A DNA stretch of 64,000 bases from contig DGQP01000008.1 of the NCBI GenBank assembly GCA_002400415.1, positions 1-64,000 of the forward strand. The letters run 5' to 3'. Origin of the DNA: Chitinophagaceae bacterium UBA4411 (GTDB taxonomy: Bacteria; Bacteroidota; Bacteroidia; Chitinophagales; Chitinophagaceae). This document shows positions 25,311 through 33,431 of this stretch, in pieces; the first letter of the stretch is position 1, and every line of letters begins with the position of its first letter. The notes under the pieces were generated by a model. The model had not been told where the DNA came from. It did no database searches and worked only from the letters and a program-made list of their open reading frames with translations. Both the position numbers and the translations under genes were made by a program.

Positions 25311-26729
25311 TGATTTCCTGGTATTCCTATCGGTCATTACCAATACAGACAGGCAAAGAAAAAACAGGCTCCCGATCTTATCTGTCTCTATTAAATCACT
25401 CAGCATATTTACAGTTACGATCATAATGATGACTACCCCGGTCATTATAGCCACTGTTTTGTAAAAAACATCTTCCGCCCGGTGGTACAGGTGCTGTGCA
25501 TAATACAACATTGTCCCGAGCAATAACAGGAAAAGAAACAAACCGGGGATGCCCTGTTCCACTGCGAGTAATAAAAAATAATTATGTACCGTGGAGTGTT
25601 CTGTATTATTACTCACCCATGTTTTGTAAGCGGGTATGGTATAGGGGCGGTAATTATCATAAAATGTATTCGGGCCGTAGCCGGTCAGCCATTCATATTT
25701 TATCATCCGTACCGCCGCCACCCAGCGATAAAAACGTTCTGCTGAAGAAACATCTTTCAGTTTATACGTTGCAATAAGATGCTCCCGGAAATCCTCATGA
25801 AAAACAGTGGTATCATGATCATGTGCAAATTCCAGGTACCGGTCACTGCTCTTGATCCAGAATACAGCAAACACTGTAATCAGGATACCCGCCACGTATA
25901 GTGTAAGCAGGGAACGTTTTTTGATCAGCCAGTAAGCAAAGCCACCCATCAGCAATGCCAGCCAGGCCCCTCTTGCATAGGATAAAAAAAGGGCAACGAG
26001 TAATAGAATGACTGATGTCTTACAAATTGCTTTTATGCTCTTGCTTGTACTACATTGATGAAACGCCGCAAATACAGGCAATGCGCAAACCAGCATAGCC
26101 GAGTAATTCACATGGTTACGGAAGAAAGGTGCCACAGCATCACTGACCGCAGCAAAACTAAAATCATATTTCAGGTGATTGACCATGGCAATTACCGCTG
26201 CAGCCAGCATGGTGGCAGCAAAAATAACAGCAGCAGTTTTGATATATTTTTTCTCCCTGAATACAATTAACGGGGCTAACACAAACGCTCCCGTATACCA
26301 GCCTTTGGCCAAAAAGAATTTTATGGATAACAGGTGATCGGATGAAAACAAGGTGGCGATGAGTATCCACCCGAGATGGGCAACAAGTAAAATCAGCAGC
26401 GGGTGTTGAATCGTTCTTAGTTGCAGCGAAGCCGGGTTAAACACCCAATAACCCGCAAACAATAAGGAAACAAATAACATGAGCCCTTCATCAGGAATAT
26501 CTGAACCAAAGGACGGGGTGAAATTATATTCAAACGAAAAAGGAAGAGAAAGGAGAAGGAGAAAGAAAACAAGGTAACTGTTTGTCCAGCCATTATATAA
26601 CAACACAGCGGCAAAAGGCAGCGCTGCAAGGAAATACCACTCCGTTAATACCGCCACGGCAAGGAAACCTATAAACAGTACTCCCAGTAAGGTAAAACTG
26701 ACAGCAGTAGTATGAGTTCGGCTGTTCAC
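25275..26729 (-). CDS. O-antigen ligase / polymerase family membrane protein
   Basis: 484 aa with about 11-12 membrane segments and a GTG start that overlaps the Wzz-like stop as GTGA. The Wzy_C region is recognisable: SYARGAWLALLMGGFAYWLIKKR, then a large periplasmic loop (YRWVAAVRMIKYEWLTGYGPNTFYDNYRPYTIPAYKTWVSNNTEHSTVHNYFLLLAVEQGIPGLFLFLLLL) carrying the conserved Arg/His residues. It joins or polymerises lipid-linked glycans at the outer face of the inner membrane. Last gene of the Lrp-flippase-Wzz operon, which points to export of a surface polysaccharide. Confidence 0.85.
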   Translation of the reverse strand: MNSRTHTTAVSFTLLGVLFIGFLAVAVLTEWYFLAALPFAAVLLYNGWTNSYLVFFLLLLSLPFSFEYNFTPSFGSDIPDEGLMLFVSLLFAGYWVFNPASLQLRTIQHPLLILLVAHLGWILIATLFSSDHLLSIKFFLAKGWYTGAFVLAPLIVFREKKYIKTAAVIFAATMLAAAVIAMVNHLKYDFSFAAVSDAVAPFFRNHVNYSAMLVCALPVFAAFHQCSTSKSIKAICKTSVILLLVALFLSYARGAWLALLMGGFAYWLIKKRSLLTLYVAGILITVFAVFWIKSSDRYLEFAHDHDTTVFHEDFREHLIATYKLKDVSSAERFYRWVAAVRMIKYEWLTGYGPNTFYDNYRPYTIPAYKTWVSNNTEHSTVHNYFLLLAVEQGIPGLFLFLLLLGTMLYYAQHLYHRAEDVFYKTVAIMTGVVIIMIVTVNMLSDLIETDKIGSLFFLCLSVLVMTDRNTRKSSQAAPDVQCIS

Positions 26730-27583
26730 TTTTTGTTTGCTTGTCTCCTTTCCAGTACCAATGCGGTAAATAAACCAAACAATACCGATAAGAAAGCCGT
26801 TGCTGCCATGATCTCCAGTCTCCTGGGCTTATCGGCTTTTATAGCAGGTCTTGCTCTTTCAACAATCAATAAAGCGGGTGGTTTGGAGTCAACCATCAGT
26901 TGGTATTCGCCGATCAGTTTCTCATATTGCGTCAGCTGACCGGTTAATGCAGTTTGTCTTGCTGCCAGTATTTCACGACCCGGGGCATCAGCGGGCCTGC
27001 TGCGCAAGAGATTGCCGATACTATCCAATACAGCCTGTATTTTATACTGCCCCTTTTCAAGTCCTGAGAGTGTTGCCATATTACTTTCACTCTTCAACCG
27101 CTGGTGCAGGGTTTGTAACCTGTCCAGTAGTGTATTTGCCATCACAGCAGCCAGTTGTTTATCCGTGTCCCAAACCTTGATCTTTAACTCACCATATTCA
27201 CTTTTGATCACTTCGGATCTTTTTTTTAACAGGATTGCAGTTCTTGCCCGTCTCGTCGAATCTGCTCCCTTTACTTTATAGTGTTTAATAAGGTCAAACT
27301 GGTCTGTCATGGCCAGGTATACTGTATCCAATTGTGCTGTACCAATGATCATATCCAGGTCGTCCGAATTTCCCAAAGCGGAATAAAGGCCTTCAATATT
27401 CTCGTTAAAAATTCTTGCCTTGTCAGTGGAAACAGTACTTACCGGCAGAGCAGTTGCTGTTGATAAATACTTCCTGGGCTGCAGAAAAACAATAAGGCCA
27501 ACGGTCAATAATGCAAAAATAACCACGAGACATATCTGCTTCCACCACTTAGAGACGAGATATAATAAGTCGGGCATGTACAT
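26726..27583 (-). CDS. Wzz-like chain length determinant protein
   Basis: 285 aa from the ATG at 27583; a TTG at 27598 overlapping the flippase stop is the alternative. Architecture: an N-terminal cytoplasmic patch and membrane helix (WWKQICLVVIFALLTVGLIVFLQPRKYLSTATALPVS, the Wzz signature), a long periplasmic coiled-coil-rich middle (about 60-255) and a C-terminal helix after KPPALLIVERARPAIKADKPRRLEIMAATAFLSVLFGLFTALVLERR, with the Pro-rich motif before the second helix. It would set polysaccharide chain length together with the downstream polymerase/ligase. No tyrosine-kinase domain is attached. Confidence 0.85.
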   Translation of the reverse strand: MYMPDLLYLVSKWWKQICLVVIFALLTVGLIVFLQPRKYLSTATALPVSTVSTDKARIFNENIEGLYSALGNSDDLDMIIGTAQLDTVYLAMTDQFDLIKHYKVKGADSTRRARTAILLKKRSEVIKSEYGELKIKVWDTDKQLAAVMANTLLDRLQTLHQRLKSESNMATLSGLEKGQYKIQAVLDSIGNLLRSRPADAPGREILAARQTALTGQLTQYEKLIGEYQLMVDSKPPALLIVERARPAIKADKPRRLEIMAATAFLSVLFGLFTALVLERRQANKK

Positions 27584-27594
27584 CTGTTTATTTG

Positions 27595-29037
27595 TCAAAG
27601 ATTGGATTTATTCAGGAAACTCAGCCATTCTGCCGGCTTTAATAACCGGGTGAGGAGCAAACATAATAAAGTAAGGAGGATCGCTGCTGAAATAAGGAGA
27701 ATCGCATTAATACCGGCCCGCTGTCCGTAATAAAACAAACCTGCCAGTAATAATGCAATAGAAATGTAAACCAACAGAGACCCGGGGTGAATGGCAGCGC
27801 CAACCTTCTTTTTCACGGCAACCATCGTTATGCAACCGCAGAAACCCTGGCTGATTAATGCGGCGATACAGGAGCCCTTTGCTCCCCAATGGGGAATTAA
27901 CAGGAGGTTGAAGAGTATATTGAGAAGTACCGCCACAAAAGTCAGCCCGCAAAAAAGCTTGATGTGGCCGGTGGCAGTCAGCACCGTTCCATATAAAGCA
28001 ACAAATGAATACCCGGTCAATGCCGGGATACCATATTGAATAACAGTTATCGTGTTACTGTTCCCCGGATATAAAAGAGATTGTATCCATGTTGCCATAA
28101 AAATGGCCAGCACTGACACTCCCACGGAGAAAGTAATCAATACATGACGGGTGGTAAGAATAACAGCGCTGCTGTCTTTCTTCTCGCTCCATTGACCCGC
28201 TATAAAAGGCAAGAGGAAAGAGGCAAACAAATAGCCAATCATATTGGCAGCATCCAGTAAGCGATACGCAGCAGCATAGTTACCCGCCTGCTCAGCCCCA
28301 TCCGGGTGCATTCGTTCCAATAAAAAACCATCCAGCCGGAAATGGACACCCATTAATAAAACAATAAGTGCATACGGAAATGCAGAACGAAAAATCTTTG
28401 AAAATGAAAATGACAGCCTGAATGAAAAATTTACTCCCTGACGAACCAGGGTTAAGACTGATGCCAGCACCGAAAAAGCCAGGCACCCGGTTTGCGTCCA
28501 CAGGAATTTATTAATGGTCATTTCGCCGGCAACTGCGGGGAAAAAAAGAAACACTCCGCAAATAAGGATCATCAGGGATTTGTCAAGTACAGACAATACA
28601 GCATCCGTTTTAAACCATTGCCGGGCAGTAATAACAGCACGAAAAAAGAGAAAGAAGGAGGTGAATACCTGTATCAGTATCACCGGGATTATTATATCCC
28701 ACCTGCTAATACCACTGCTAAAAGCAATCAGCAGAACAATCAGCATATAGGAAAGTGAAAACAATAATTTTACCAGCAGGAAATACCCGGCAGCGTTGGT
28801 TATGGATTCTTCCTTTGCTGCCAGCTGACGATTATAAAAACTGGTAAAGCCCCAGTCTGACAGGAAACTAAAAACAATAGAAAGATTGACAAGGGAAAAA
28901 TAACTTCCGTACTCAACTGTACCCACAACATTTTGTACCTGCCGGTCAATGGCAAATATCCAGATTGGTTTTATGACCAGGTTTAGCAGGATCAGCAAAC
29001 CAAGCGAAGCGTAAAATTGTCGGGGTGTTTTCTGCAT
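27595..29037 (-). CDS. Lipopolysaccharide/polysaccharide flippase (MOP superfamily)
   Basis: 480 aa with about 12-14 hydrophobic segments and almost no soluble domain. The N-terminus (YASLGLLILLNLVIKPIWIFAIDRQVQNVVGTVEYGSYFSLVNLSIVFSFLSDWGFTSFYNRQLA) follows the polysaccharide-synthase family pattern, with the GxYxSL and D.G motifs. The C-terminal half has further paired helices (GHIKLFCGLTFVAVLLNILFNLLLIPHWGAKGSCIAALIS). Members flip lipid-linked oligosaccharide across the inner membrane. It sits between Lrp and the Wzz-like gene in the same operon. Confidence 0.87.
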   Translation of the reverse strand: MQKTPRQFYASLGLLILLNLVIKPIWIFAIDRQVQNVVGTVEYGSYFSLVNLSIVFSFLSDWGFTSFYNRQLAAKEESITNAAGYFLLVKLLFSLSYMLIVLLIAFSSGISRWDIIIPVILIQVFTSFFLFFRAVITARQWFKTDAVLSVLDKSLMILICGVFLFFPAVAGEMTINKFLWTQTGCLAFSVLASVLTLVRQGVNFSFRLSFSFSKIFRSAFPYALIVLLMGVHFRLDGFLLERMHPDGAEQAGNYAAAYRLLDAANMIGYLFASFLLPFIAGQWSEKKDSSAVILTTRHVLITFSVGVSVLAIFMATWIQSLLYPGNSNTITVIQYGIPALTGYSFVALYGTVLTATGHIKLFCGLTFVAVLLNILFNLLLIPHWGAKGSCIAALISQGFCGCITMVAVKKKVGAAIHPGSLLVYISIALLLAGLFYYGQRAGINAILLISAAILLTLLCLLLTRLLKPAEWLSFLNKSNL

Positions 29038-29051
29038 TTGTTGCCGGCAGG

Positions 29052-29516
29052 TTACATCACTTTTACGTTTCTGCTGAAGCTTTCTTCCAACGAAATAAAT
29101 GTTTCTGTCCGTTCAATACCCTTTATCTTCTGCAACTGGTCATGCAGCACTGAACGAAGCTGGTTGATATCCTTACAGACTATTTCAGCAAACATGCTGT
29201 AGTTTCCCGTAGTGTAATTCAACCGGACGATCTCCGGCATTTTTTGGAGCTCTTTTGCCACTGAATCGTACAGTGAACTTTCTTTCAGATAGATGCCGAT
29301 AAAAGCGATCACATCATAGCCCAGTTTCCGGATATCTGCATTCAATCTTGTACCTTTGACCACGCCGGCCTCCTGCAGTTTTTTGATACGGACATGGATG
29401 GTGCCGCCGGACACAAAGAGTTTCTTGCCAAGATCAGCATATGAGATCTCGGCGTTCTCCATCATGTGGTGAATGATCTCCAGGTCCAGTTTATCAAGAT
29501 TTAATTTGCCTGCCAT
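29052..29516 (-). CDS. Lrp/AsnC family transcriptional regulator
   Basis: 154 aa. N-terminal AsnC-type helix-turn-helix (LDKLDLEIIHHMMENAEISYADLGKKLFVSGGTIHVRIKKLQEAGVVKGTRLNADIRKLGYDVIAFIGI), then the RAM ligand-binding domain (VRLNYTTGNYSMFAEIVCKDINQLRSVLHDQLQKIKGIERTETFISLEE). It forms octamer-like assemblies that sense amino acids. It is 15 bp upstream of the flippase gene on the same strand, so it is probably the first gene of that operon. The gap to 29665 is very AT-rich and shared with the divergent tRNA-like RNA gene. Confidence 0.92.
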   Translation of the reverse strand: MAGKLNLDKLDLEIIHHMMENAEISYADLGKKLFVSGGTIHVRIKKLQEAGVVKGTRLNADIRKLGYDVIAFIGIYLKESSLYDSVAKELQKMPEIVRLNYTTGNYSMFAEIVCKDINQLRSVLHDQLQKIKGIERTETFISLEESFSRNVKVM

Positions 29517-29600
29517 TTTTAATACTGATTTTTGATTTTATTCATAATATTACGCAATTATTTAAATATTATCTATATTTTTAAAATAATTGTTAGAAAA

Positions 29601-29633
29601 TTTGGAATTAAATAGCTTGTTTCTTTATTTTTG
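29601..29633 (+). promoter_or_regulatory. Promoter of the tRNA-like RNA gene
   Basis: TTTG at 29601-29604, a 21-bp spacer and TATTTTTG at 29626-29633 reproduce the Bacteroidota consensus (TTTG ... TAnnTTTG). A transcript starting about 7 bases later would begin some 25 nt upstream of the tRNA-like acceptor stem. Confidence 0.65.
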
Positions 29634-29664
29634 ATCTATCAAGCTCTTCGAAAAGCAAACATAC

Positions 29665-29836
29665 TGTGGGGTGATGAAATTTTTGGCAGACATGCCCTCT
29701 TGTCTCGGGGGTGAGGATAACAGGATAAATATAGCATAGAGCCGTTTTTGCAGCAATGCAGGAGCGACCAGGGTCGACCACTGAACTTTGTGCTACAACT
29801 AACTGCCTCGTGGAGGTTCGATCCCTCCCCCTACAG
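29665..29836 (+). ncRNA. tRNA-like RNA with a giant structured variable arm
   Basis: Found by hand folding. Acceptor stem TGTGGGG (29665-29671) with CCCTACA (29829-29835), 7 bp with one G-U, then G (discriminator) and no encoded CCA. Positions 8-9 are TG. The D arm is ATG/CAT around a class II (tRNA-Leu-like) loop with GG and A at the expected places. The anticodon stem CCCTC/GGGGG closes the loop TTGTCTC: U33 is present, the nominal anticodon is GTC, but position 37 is T instead of a purine. The T arm GGAGG-TTCGATC-CCTCC is perfect. Between the anticodon and T arms lie 100 nt closed by TGAGG/CCTCG (29712-29716 / 29806-29810); inside are a 10-bp stem (29732-29741 / 29786-29795) and a GCAA-capped hairpin (29743-29752 / 29757-29766). 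It is not a normal tRNA or a tmRNA; function unknown. Confidence 0.6.
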
Positions 29837-29855
29837 CTTTTTATTATGTAATTTG

Positions 29856-29886
29856 AGCCTTTCCACGAACATGGAGAGGCTTTTTA
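29856..29886 (+). terminator. Terminator of the tRNA-like RNA gene
   Basis: AGCCTTTCCA (29856-29865) pairs with TGGAGAGGCT (29872-29881): 10 bp with one G-U and loop CGAACA, followed by TTTTTATTT. It lies 20 bp after the tRNA-like 3' end and closes a transcription unit of about 245 nt. Confidence 0.8.
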
Positions 29887-30237
29887 TTTAAAAATTAGTG
29901 TCACAAATGGCCCTCGATTTTCCTTTGTAAATCATTAGCTATCAAGGCACTGTGTTTTTTTCATAAAAATATCCTTCTCTAATTACTTCATAATCAAGCC
30001 CCTTTCTAACCTACCCTGTACTTTCCCGATTCTTAGTCCTTCCATAGGTTTGCATACAACTCTCATCAATATTACAGTATATGGCAGTTATCCTCCAATA
30101 CTTCATTTGCTTAATATTTTTTCGACAAGCTATTGTTATGATTTTTTGTGCTGTAGCAAGTGATAAAACTTTTAATAGATATAAAAACTTGATTCATCAA
30201 AACAAATGGCGTTAAAGGAGGGGCTTTTTTGTTTTAA
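29887..30237. other. Intergenic region without a supported gene
   Basis: About 350 bp of AT-rich DNA. On the minus strand (roughly 30017-30178) a short open stretch reads ...TAQKIITIACRKNIKQMKYW... then NIDESCMQTYGRTKNRE and a stop. This has the flavour of a transposase core fragment (a hydrophobic strand followed by DE), but it is too short and too weak to assign. No intact gene, tRNA or clear terminal repeat is seen. Confidence 0.4.
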
Positions 30238-30245
30238 TATCTTTG
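30238..30245 (+). promoter_or_regulatory. -7 promoter element ahead of the lipoprotein gene
   Basis: TATCTTTG matches TAnnTTTG and lies 24 bp before the ATG at 30270. It overlaps the alternative upstream TTG start at 30243, supporting the later start. No convincing -33 TTTG was found. Confidence 0.45.
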
Positions 30246-30269
30246 CGGGAGCTCAACCAAACCTTGTTT

Positions 30270-31415
30270 ATGAAGCATCTTTTACATCTCCTGTTCCTCA
30301 GCCTTATACTAACCACCTGTTCACCCGCAAAACAAATTGAGAAACGTTATACACCGGATGATAAACTTGTCTTTGACCTGATTGACCGGTTGAAGAAAAA
30401 TCCGAATGATGCGGATGCCGCCAAACAGTTACCGGAAGCTTATGCGCAGGCAGCAGAGGTCCGTAAGAATATCAACAGTAATACGTTCAATAACATGAAT
30501 GAAGGAGATCGCTGGATCGAGATTTCCAGGCAGTTACTGGTGGCGCAGCAATTATACAGTGAGATCAAAGGAAACCCGGTGATCAGTAAGATTATTCCCA
30601 ATCCCTGGGATCCTACTGTAAAAATCATGGAGGCCAAACAGAAAGCGGCAGAAGAATATTATAACCAGGGGCAACAATACCTTACTTACAATAACAGGCC
30701 TTATGCCCGCAAGGCTTATGATATGTTTGTAAAAGCCAACAATGCCTACCCCAATTTTAAAGACGTGCGGGAAATGATACAGCAATCACAGCTGCTGGCT
30801 ACTATCAAAGTTGTGGTCAACCAGGTGAACTATGATAATTATGGCTGGAACTACTGGGGCTTCAGTAATGATTACCTGCAATACAAAATCATCAGGGATC
30901 TCAACAATTCTTCTTACAGGGATGTAAAGTTTTATTCAGAAGACGAAGCCGGGAGATCCGGTATCCATCCCGACCGGGTCGTGAGCCTGGTCTTTACTGA
31001 TCTTTATATCGGGCAGCTATTCAATGACCGGTATTCGATTAACCGCAGCAAACAAATAGAAGTGGGGCAAACCAAAACCAATCCACCACAACCCATTTAT
31101 GAAACAGTAAAAGCCACCGTGTATGTTACCCGCCGTGTTTTACAAAGCCGTGCCTCGCTGGAATGCAGGATTTATGACCGGGCTTCCAACCGGAATATTT
31201 TATTTGACCGGTTCCCGGATGATAACACCTGGAAAGATGAATCAGCCAGCTTTACCGGCGATAAAAGAGCTCTTGAACAATCCGATTGGAACCTGATCAA
31301 CAACAGTAATACGATTAACCCGCCTTCCCGCAATGAACTGGCACAACGATTAGTTGATAATTGTTACAACCAGCTGCTTTCCAGGATCAGAAACGGCGTA
31401 AGTTTTGATTATTAA
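30270..31415 (+). CDS. Probable lipoprotein, TPR-like, unknown function
   Basis: 381 aa from the ATG at 30270. A signal peptide with lipobox LTTC (HLLHLLFLSLILTTCSPAK) predicts lipidation at about Cys17. The first half of the mature protein is helical and TPR-like (LVFDLIDRLKKNPNDADAAKQLPEAYAQAAEVRKN; EYYNQGQQYLTYNNRPYARKAYDMFVKANNAYPNFKD). The second half is beta-rich (RVVSLVFTDLYIGQLF, TVKATVYVTRRVLQSRASLECRIYDRASNRNILFDRFPDDNTW). It is conserved-looking, but no named family is recalled. It is followed after 38 bp by the DUF3078 gene, probably in one operon. Confidence 0.75.
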   Translation: MKHLLHLLFLSLILTTCSPAKQIEKRYTPDDKLVFDLIDRLKKNPNDADAAKQLPEAYAQAAEVRKNINSNTFNNMNEGDRWIEISRQLLVAQQLYSEIKGNPVISKIIPNPWDPTVKIMEAKQKAAEEYYNQGQQYLTYNNRPYARKAYDMFVKANNAYPNFKDVREMIQQSQLLATIKVVVNQVNYDNYGWNYWGFSNDYLQYKIIRDLNNSSYRDVKFYSEDEAGRSGIHPDRVVSLVFTDLYIGQLFNDRYSINRSKQIEVGQTKTNPPQPIYETVKATVYVTRRVLQSRASLECRIYDRASNRNILFDRFPDDNTWKDESASFTGDKRALEQSDWNLINNSNTINPPSRNELAQRLVDNCYNQLLSRIRNGVSFDY

Positions 31416-31453
31416 TTCTACCGTACTTATCATTAACACCAAAATAAATTCGT

Positions 31454-32383
31454 ATGAGGAAAAAGATGATGCTGATAGCAGCATTAAGTTTATGCCTGTT
31501 ATCCAAAGCCCAGGATGAAACTGTAAAAAACCTGAAAACAGAATCTGCCAAGTCAGTAAAAAAAGATCCGGCTGACACAACCACCAAAAAATGGAAAAAA
31601 GGAGGATTGTACAGCCTCAATATATCACAGGGGTCACTGAGTAACTGGGCTGCCGGGGGCGATAATTTCTCGTTATCAGTCAACTCCCTGTTAAGTCTCT
31701 TCGCGTTTTATAAAAATGATAAACACAGCTGGGATAATACATTTGATTTCAACCTGGGTTATGTGAACACCACCAGCCTCGGCAGCCGGAAAAATGATGA
31801 CCGTTTTGACTTCTTATCCAAATACGGGTATGCATTAAACCCCAAACTGAACATATCCGGCCTTTTCAACCTCCGGTCCCAGTTCTTTAAAGGTTATACC
31901 TTCCCGGATAATGTAAAGACGTATGCTTCCACTTTCATGGCACCGGGTTATATTTTACTAAGCCCCGGTCTTGATTATAAACCAGTAAAAGATCTTTCCA
32001 TTTTTATTTCCCCGGTCACGGCCCGCTGGGTGATCGTAAGAGATACGGCTCTTGCCAACAAAGGACTCTATGGTGTTGACCCCGGAGAAAAAAGCAAACT
32101 TGAACTCGGGGCTTTCGCCACCATCAGTTATATGAAAGAGATCAGCAAGAACATCACGTATAAAGGAAGGCTTGATCTTTTTTCCAATTATAAAAGCAAA
32201 CCGCAAAATGTTGACCTGTTCATGTCCAATGTGCTGAATGTAAAATTGTCTAAAGTTTTATCCGCCACCTGGGGTGTTGACCTGATTTATGATGACGATG
32301 TTCGCTTATTCGGGCCTAACCAGCGGTCTGCAGCCCTGCAGGTGAAATCATTAGTCGGGCTGGGGTTACTCGTTAAGTTCTGA
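31454..32383 (+). CDS. DUF3078 domain-containing protein (outer-membrane type)
   Basis: 309 aa. A signal peptide (RKKMMLIAALSLCLLSKAQ) is followed by a DUF3078 barrel-like region: WKKGGLYSLNISQGSLSNWAAGGDNFSLSVNSLLSLFAFYKNDKHSWDNTFDFNLGYVNTTS, then many alternating strands ending in an aromatic-free LVGLGLLVKF. The WAAGG.N motif and the 'KNDDRFDFLSKYGY' block are typical. It probably sits in the outer membrane; role unknown. It is downstream of the lipoprotein gene and followed by a strong terminator. Confidence 0.88.
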   Translation: MRKKMMLIAALSLCLLSKAQDETVKNLKTESAKSVKKDPADTTTKKWKKGGLYSLNISQGSLSNWAAGGDNFSLSVNSLLSLFAFYKNDKHSWDNTFDFNLGYVNTTSLGSRKNDDRFDFLSKYGYALNPKLNISGLFNLRSQFFKGYTFPDNVKTYASTFMAPGYILLSPGLDYKPVKDLSIFISPVTARWVIVRDTALANKGLYGVDPGEKSKLELGAFATISYMKEISKNITYKGRLDLFSNYKSKPQNVDLFMSNVLNVKLSKVLSATWGVDLIYDDDVRLFGPNQRSAALQVKSLVGLGLLVKF

Positions 32384-32405
32384 TACGCCCATCACGTATT
32401 CTTTT

Positions 32406-32438
32406 AATGCCCTGTTGCCCCAAACAGGGCATTTTTTA
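32406..32438 (+). terminator. Rho-independent terminator
   Basis: AATGCCCTGTT / AACAGGGCATT, an 11-bp stem with a short loop (GCCCCA), then TTTTTTATT, 22 bp after the DUF3078 stop codon. It separates that operon from trmB. Confidence 0.85.
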
Positions 32439-32447
32439 TTCTCCTCC

Positions 32448-32455
32448 TATCTTTG
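32448..32455 (+). promoter_or_regulatory. -7 promoter element of trmB
   Basis: TATCTTTG, matching TAnnTTTG, ends 7 bp before the ATG at 32463. The trmB mRNA should be leaderless or nearly so, and the longer upstream frame (from 32415) would lie before the transcription start. Confidence 0.55.
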
Positions 32456-32462
32456 CAGGCCC

Positions 32463-33173
32463 ATGGGACAAAAAAAATTAGTGCGGTTTGCAGAGCTCAC
32501 CGGCTTTCCGAATGTGCTGCAATTCCCGCAGGATATGGCCGGTAAATGGAAGGGGTTTTTCAAAAATGAGAACAACCTTACCCTGGAGCTGGCTTGTGGC
32601 AAAGGGGAATATGCAGTCGGGCTGGGGCGGATGTACCCCAGCCGCAATTTCATTGGTATTGACCTGAAAGGGAACCGCATCTGGGTAGGTGCTAAAAAGG
32701 CCTTGCGGGAAAATTTGAATAATGTCGCTTTTGTCCGTACCCAGATTGACCTGGTGGCCACTTATTTTGCCAAAGACGAAGTGGAAGAGATCTGGATCAC
32801 CTTTCCGGATCCCCAACTGCGCCTGTCAAAAGCAAAAAAAAGGCTGACCCACCCCAAATTCCTGCGGCTGTATCAACAATTTCTTGTTCCCGGCGGTTTA
32901 GTACATTTGAAGACGGATAGCCCGGACCTGTACCAGTTCACCAAAACAGTGATTGGACTATACGGTTGTATATTACACAGGGATTTTGATAATGTATACC
33001 AGCAAGAGAACGTAGCAGAAGAGCTAAGTATAAAAACACATTACGAATCCCTGGATATTGCCGGCAGTAACCGTATTCATTACCTGTGTTTTTCTTTACC
33101 CGGAGTTTTACCCGGGATCGAAAAAGACGGGGAATTAAAAAAAATTATCGAGCAACATGGAGTCACTGACTGA
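32463..33173 (+). CDS. trmB: tRNA (guanosine(46)-N7)-methyltransferase
   Basis: 236 aa from the ATG at 32463. A class I SAM methyltransferase that places m7G at position 46 of tRNA. SAM-binding motif LELACGKGEYAVGLGRMYP and IGIDLKGNRIWVGAKKA, then the active-site block EEIWITFPDPQLRLSKAKKRLTHPKFLRLYQQFLVPGGLVHLKTDSPDLYQFT; FPDP, KKR and KTD are the TrmB hallmarks. The ending differs from the E. coli protein, but length is normal. The last 17 bp overlap the DUF5522 gene, suggesting translational coupling. Confidence 0.93.
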   Translation: MGQKKLVRFAELTGFPNVLQFPQDMAGKWKGFFKNENNLTLELACGKGEYAVGLGRMYPSRNFIGIDLKGNRIWVGAKKALRENLNNVAFVRTQIDLVATYFAKDEVEEIWITFPDPQLRLSKAKKRLTHPKFLRLYQQFLVPGGLVHLKTDSPDLYQFTKTVIGLYGCILHRDFDNVYQQENVAEELSIKTHYESLDIAGSNRIHYLCFSLPGVLPGIEKDGELKKIIEQHGVTD

Positions 33174-33351
33174 AGGCGTACATTATTATATCAATGAAGA
33201 CGGATACGTGGTACTTACAGAAAAGTATCACCTGGAAAGAGGTTATTGTTGTGGCAATGCCTGCAAGCACTGTCCGTTTGACCATATCAGCGTTCCTGAA
33301 TCAGGCAACAATGAAGAGCAAAGCCCCGTAAAGAAAGATTCAGCGTCCTGA
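33157..33351 (+). CDS. DUF5522 domain-containing small protein
   Basis: 64 aa. A compact cysteine-containing domain: EGVHYYINEDGYVVLTEKYHLERGYCCGNACKHCPFD, with the CCGNxCxHCP cluster that defines DUF5522 and suggests metal binding (Zn or FeS; inference). The C-terminal tail is polar and poorly ordered. It starts inside the last codons of trmB, so the two are coexpressed; a role with tRNA modification is possible by position only. Confidence 0.85.
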   Translation: MESLTEGVHYYINEDGYVVLTEKYHLERGYCCGNACKHCPFDHISVPESGNNEEQSPVKKDSAS

Positions 33352-33431
33352 GCTCAGCATAAGCTCTGTTTATCATCTTACGCCGGCAGGTTATGACCGG
33401 GTCGCAAAATAATTTCAGCTAATTTTAGTGC

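Noticed and set aside
29665..29836. tmRNA
   Set aside because: The length is about half that of a tmRNA, a normal anticodon arm is present and no tag-peptide frame ending in ALAA is found.
30017..30178. Transposase remnant on the minus strand
   Set aside because: The ~50-residue stretch has a DE motif after a hydrophobic strand but matches no family convincingly by eye, and no terminal repeats are visible.
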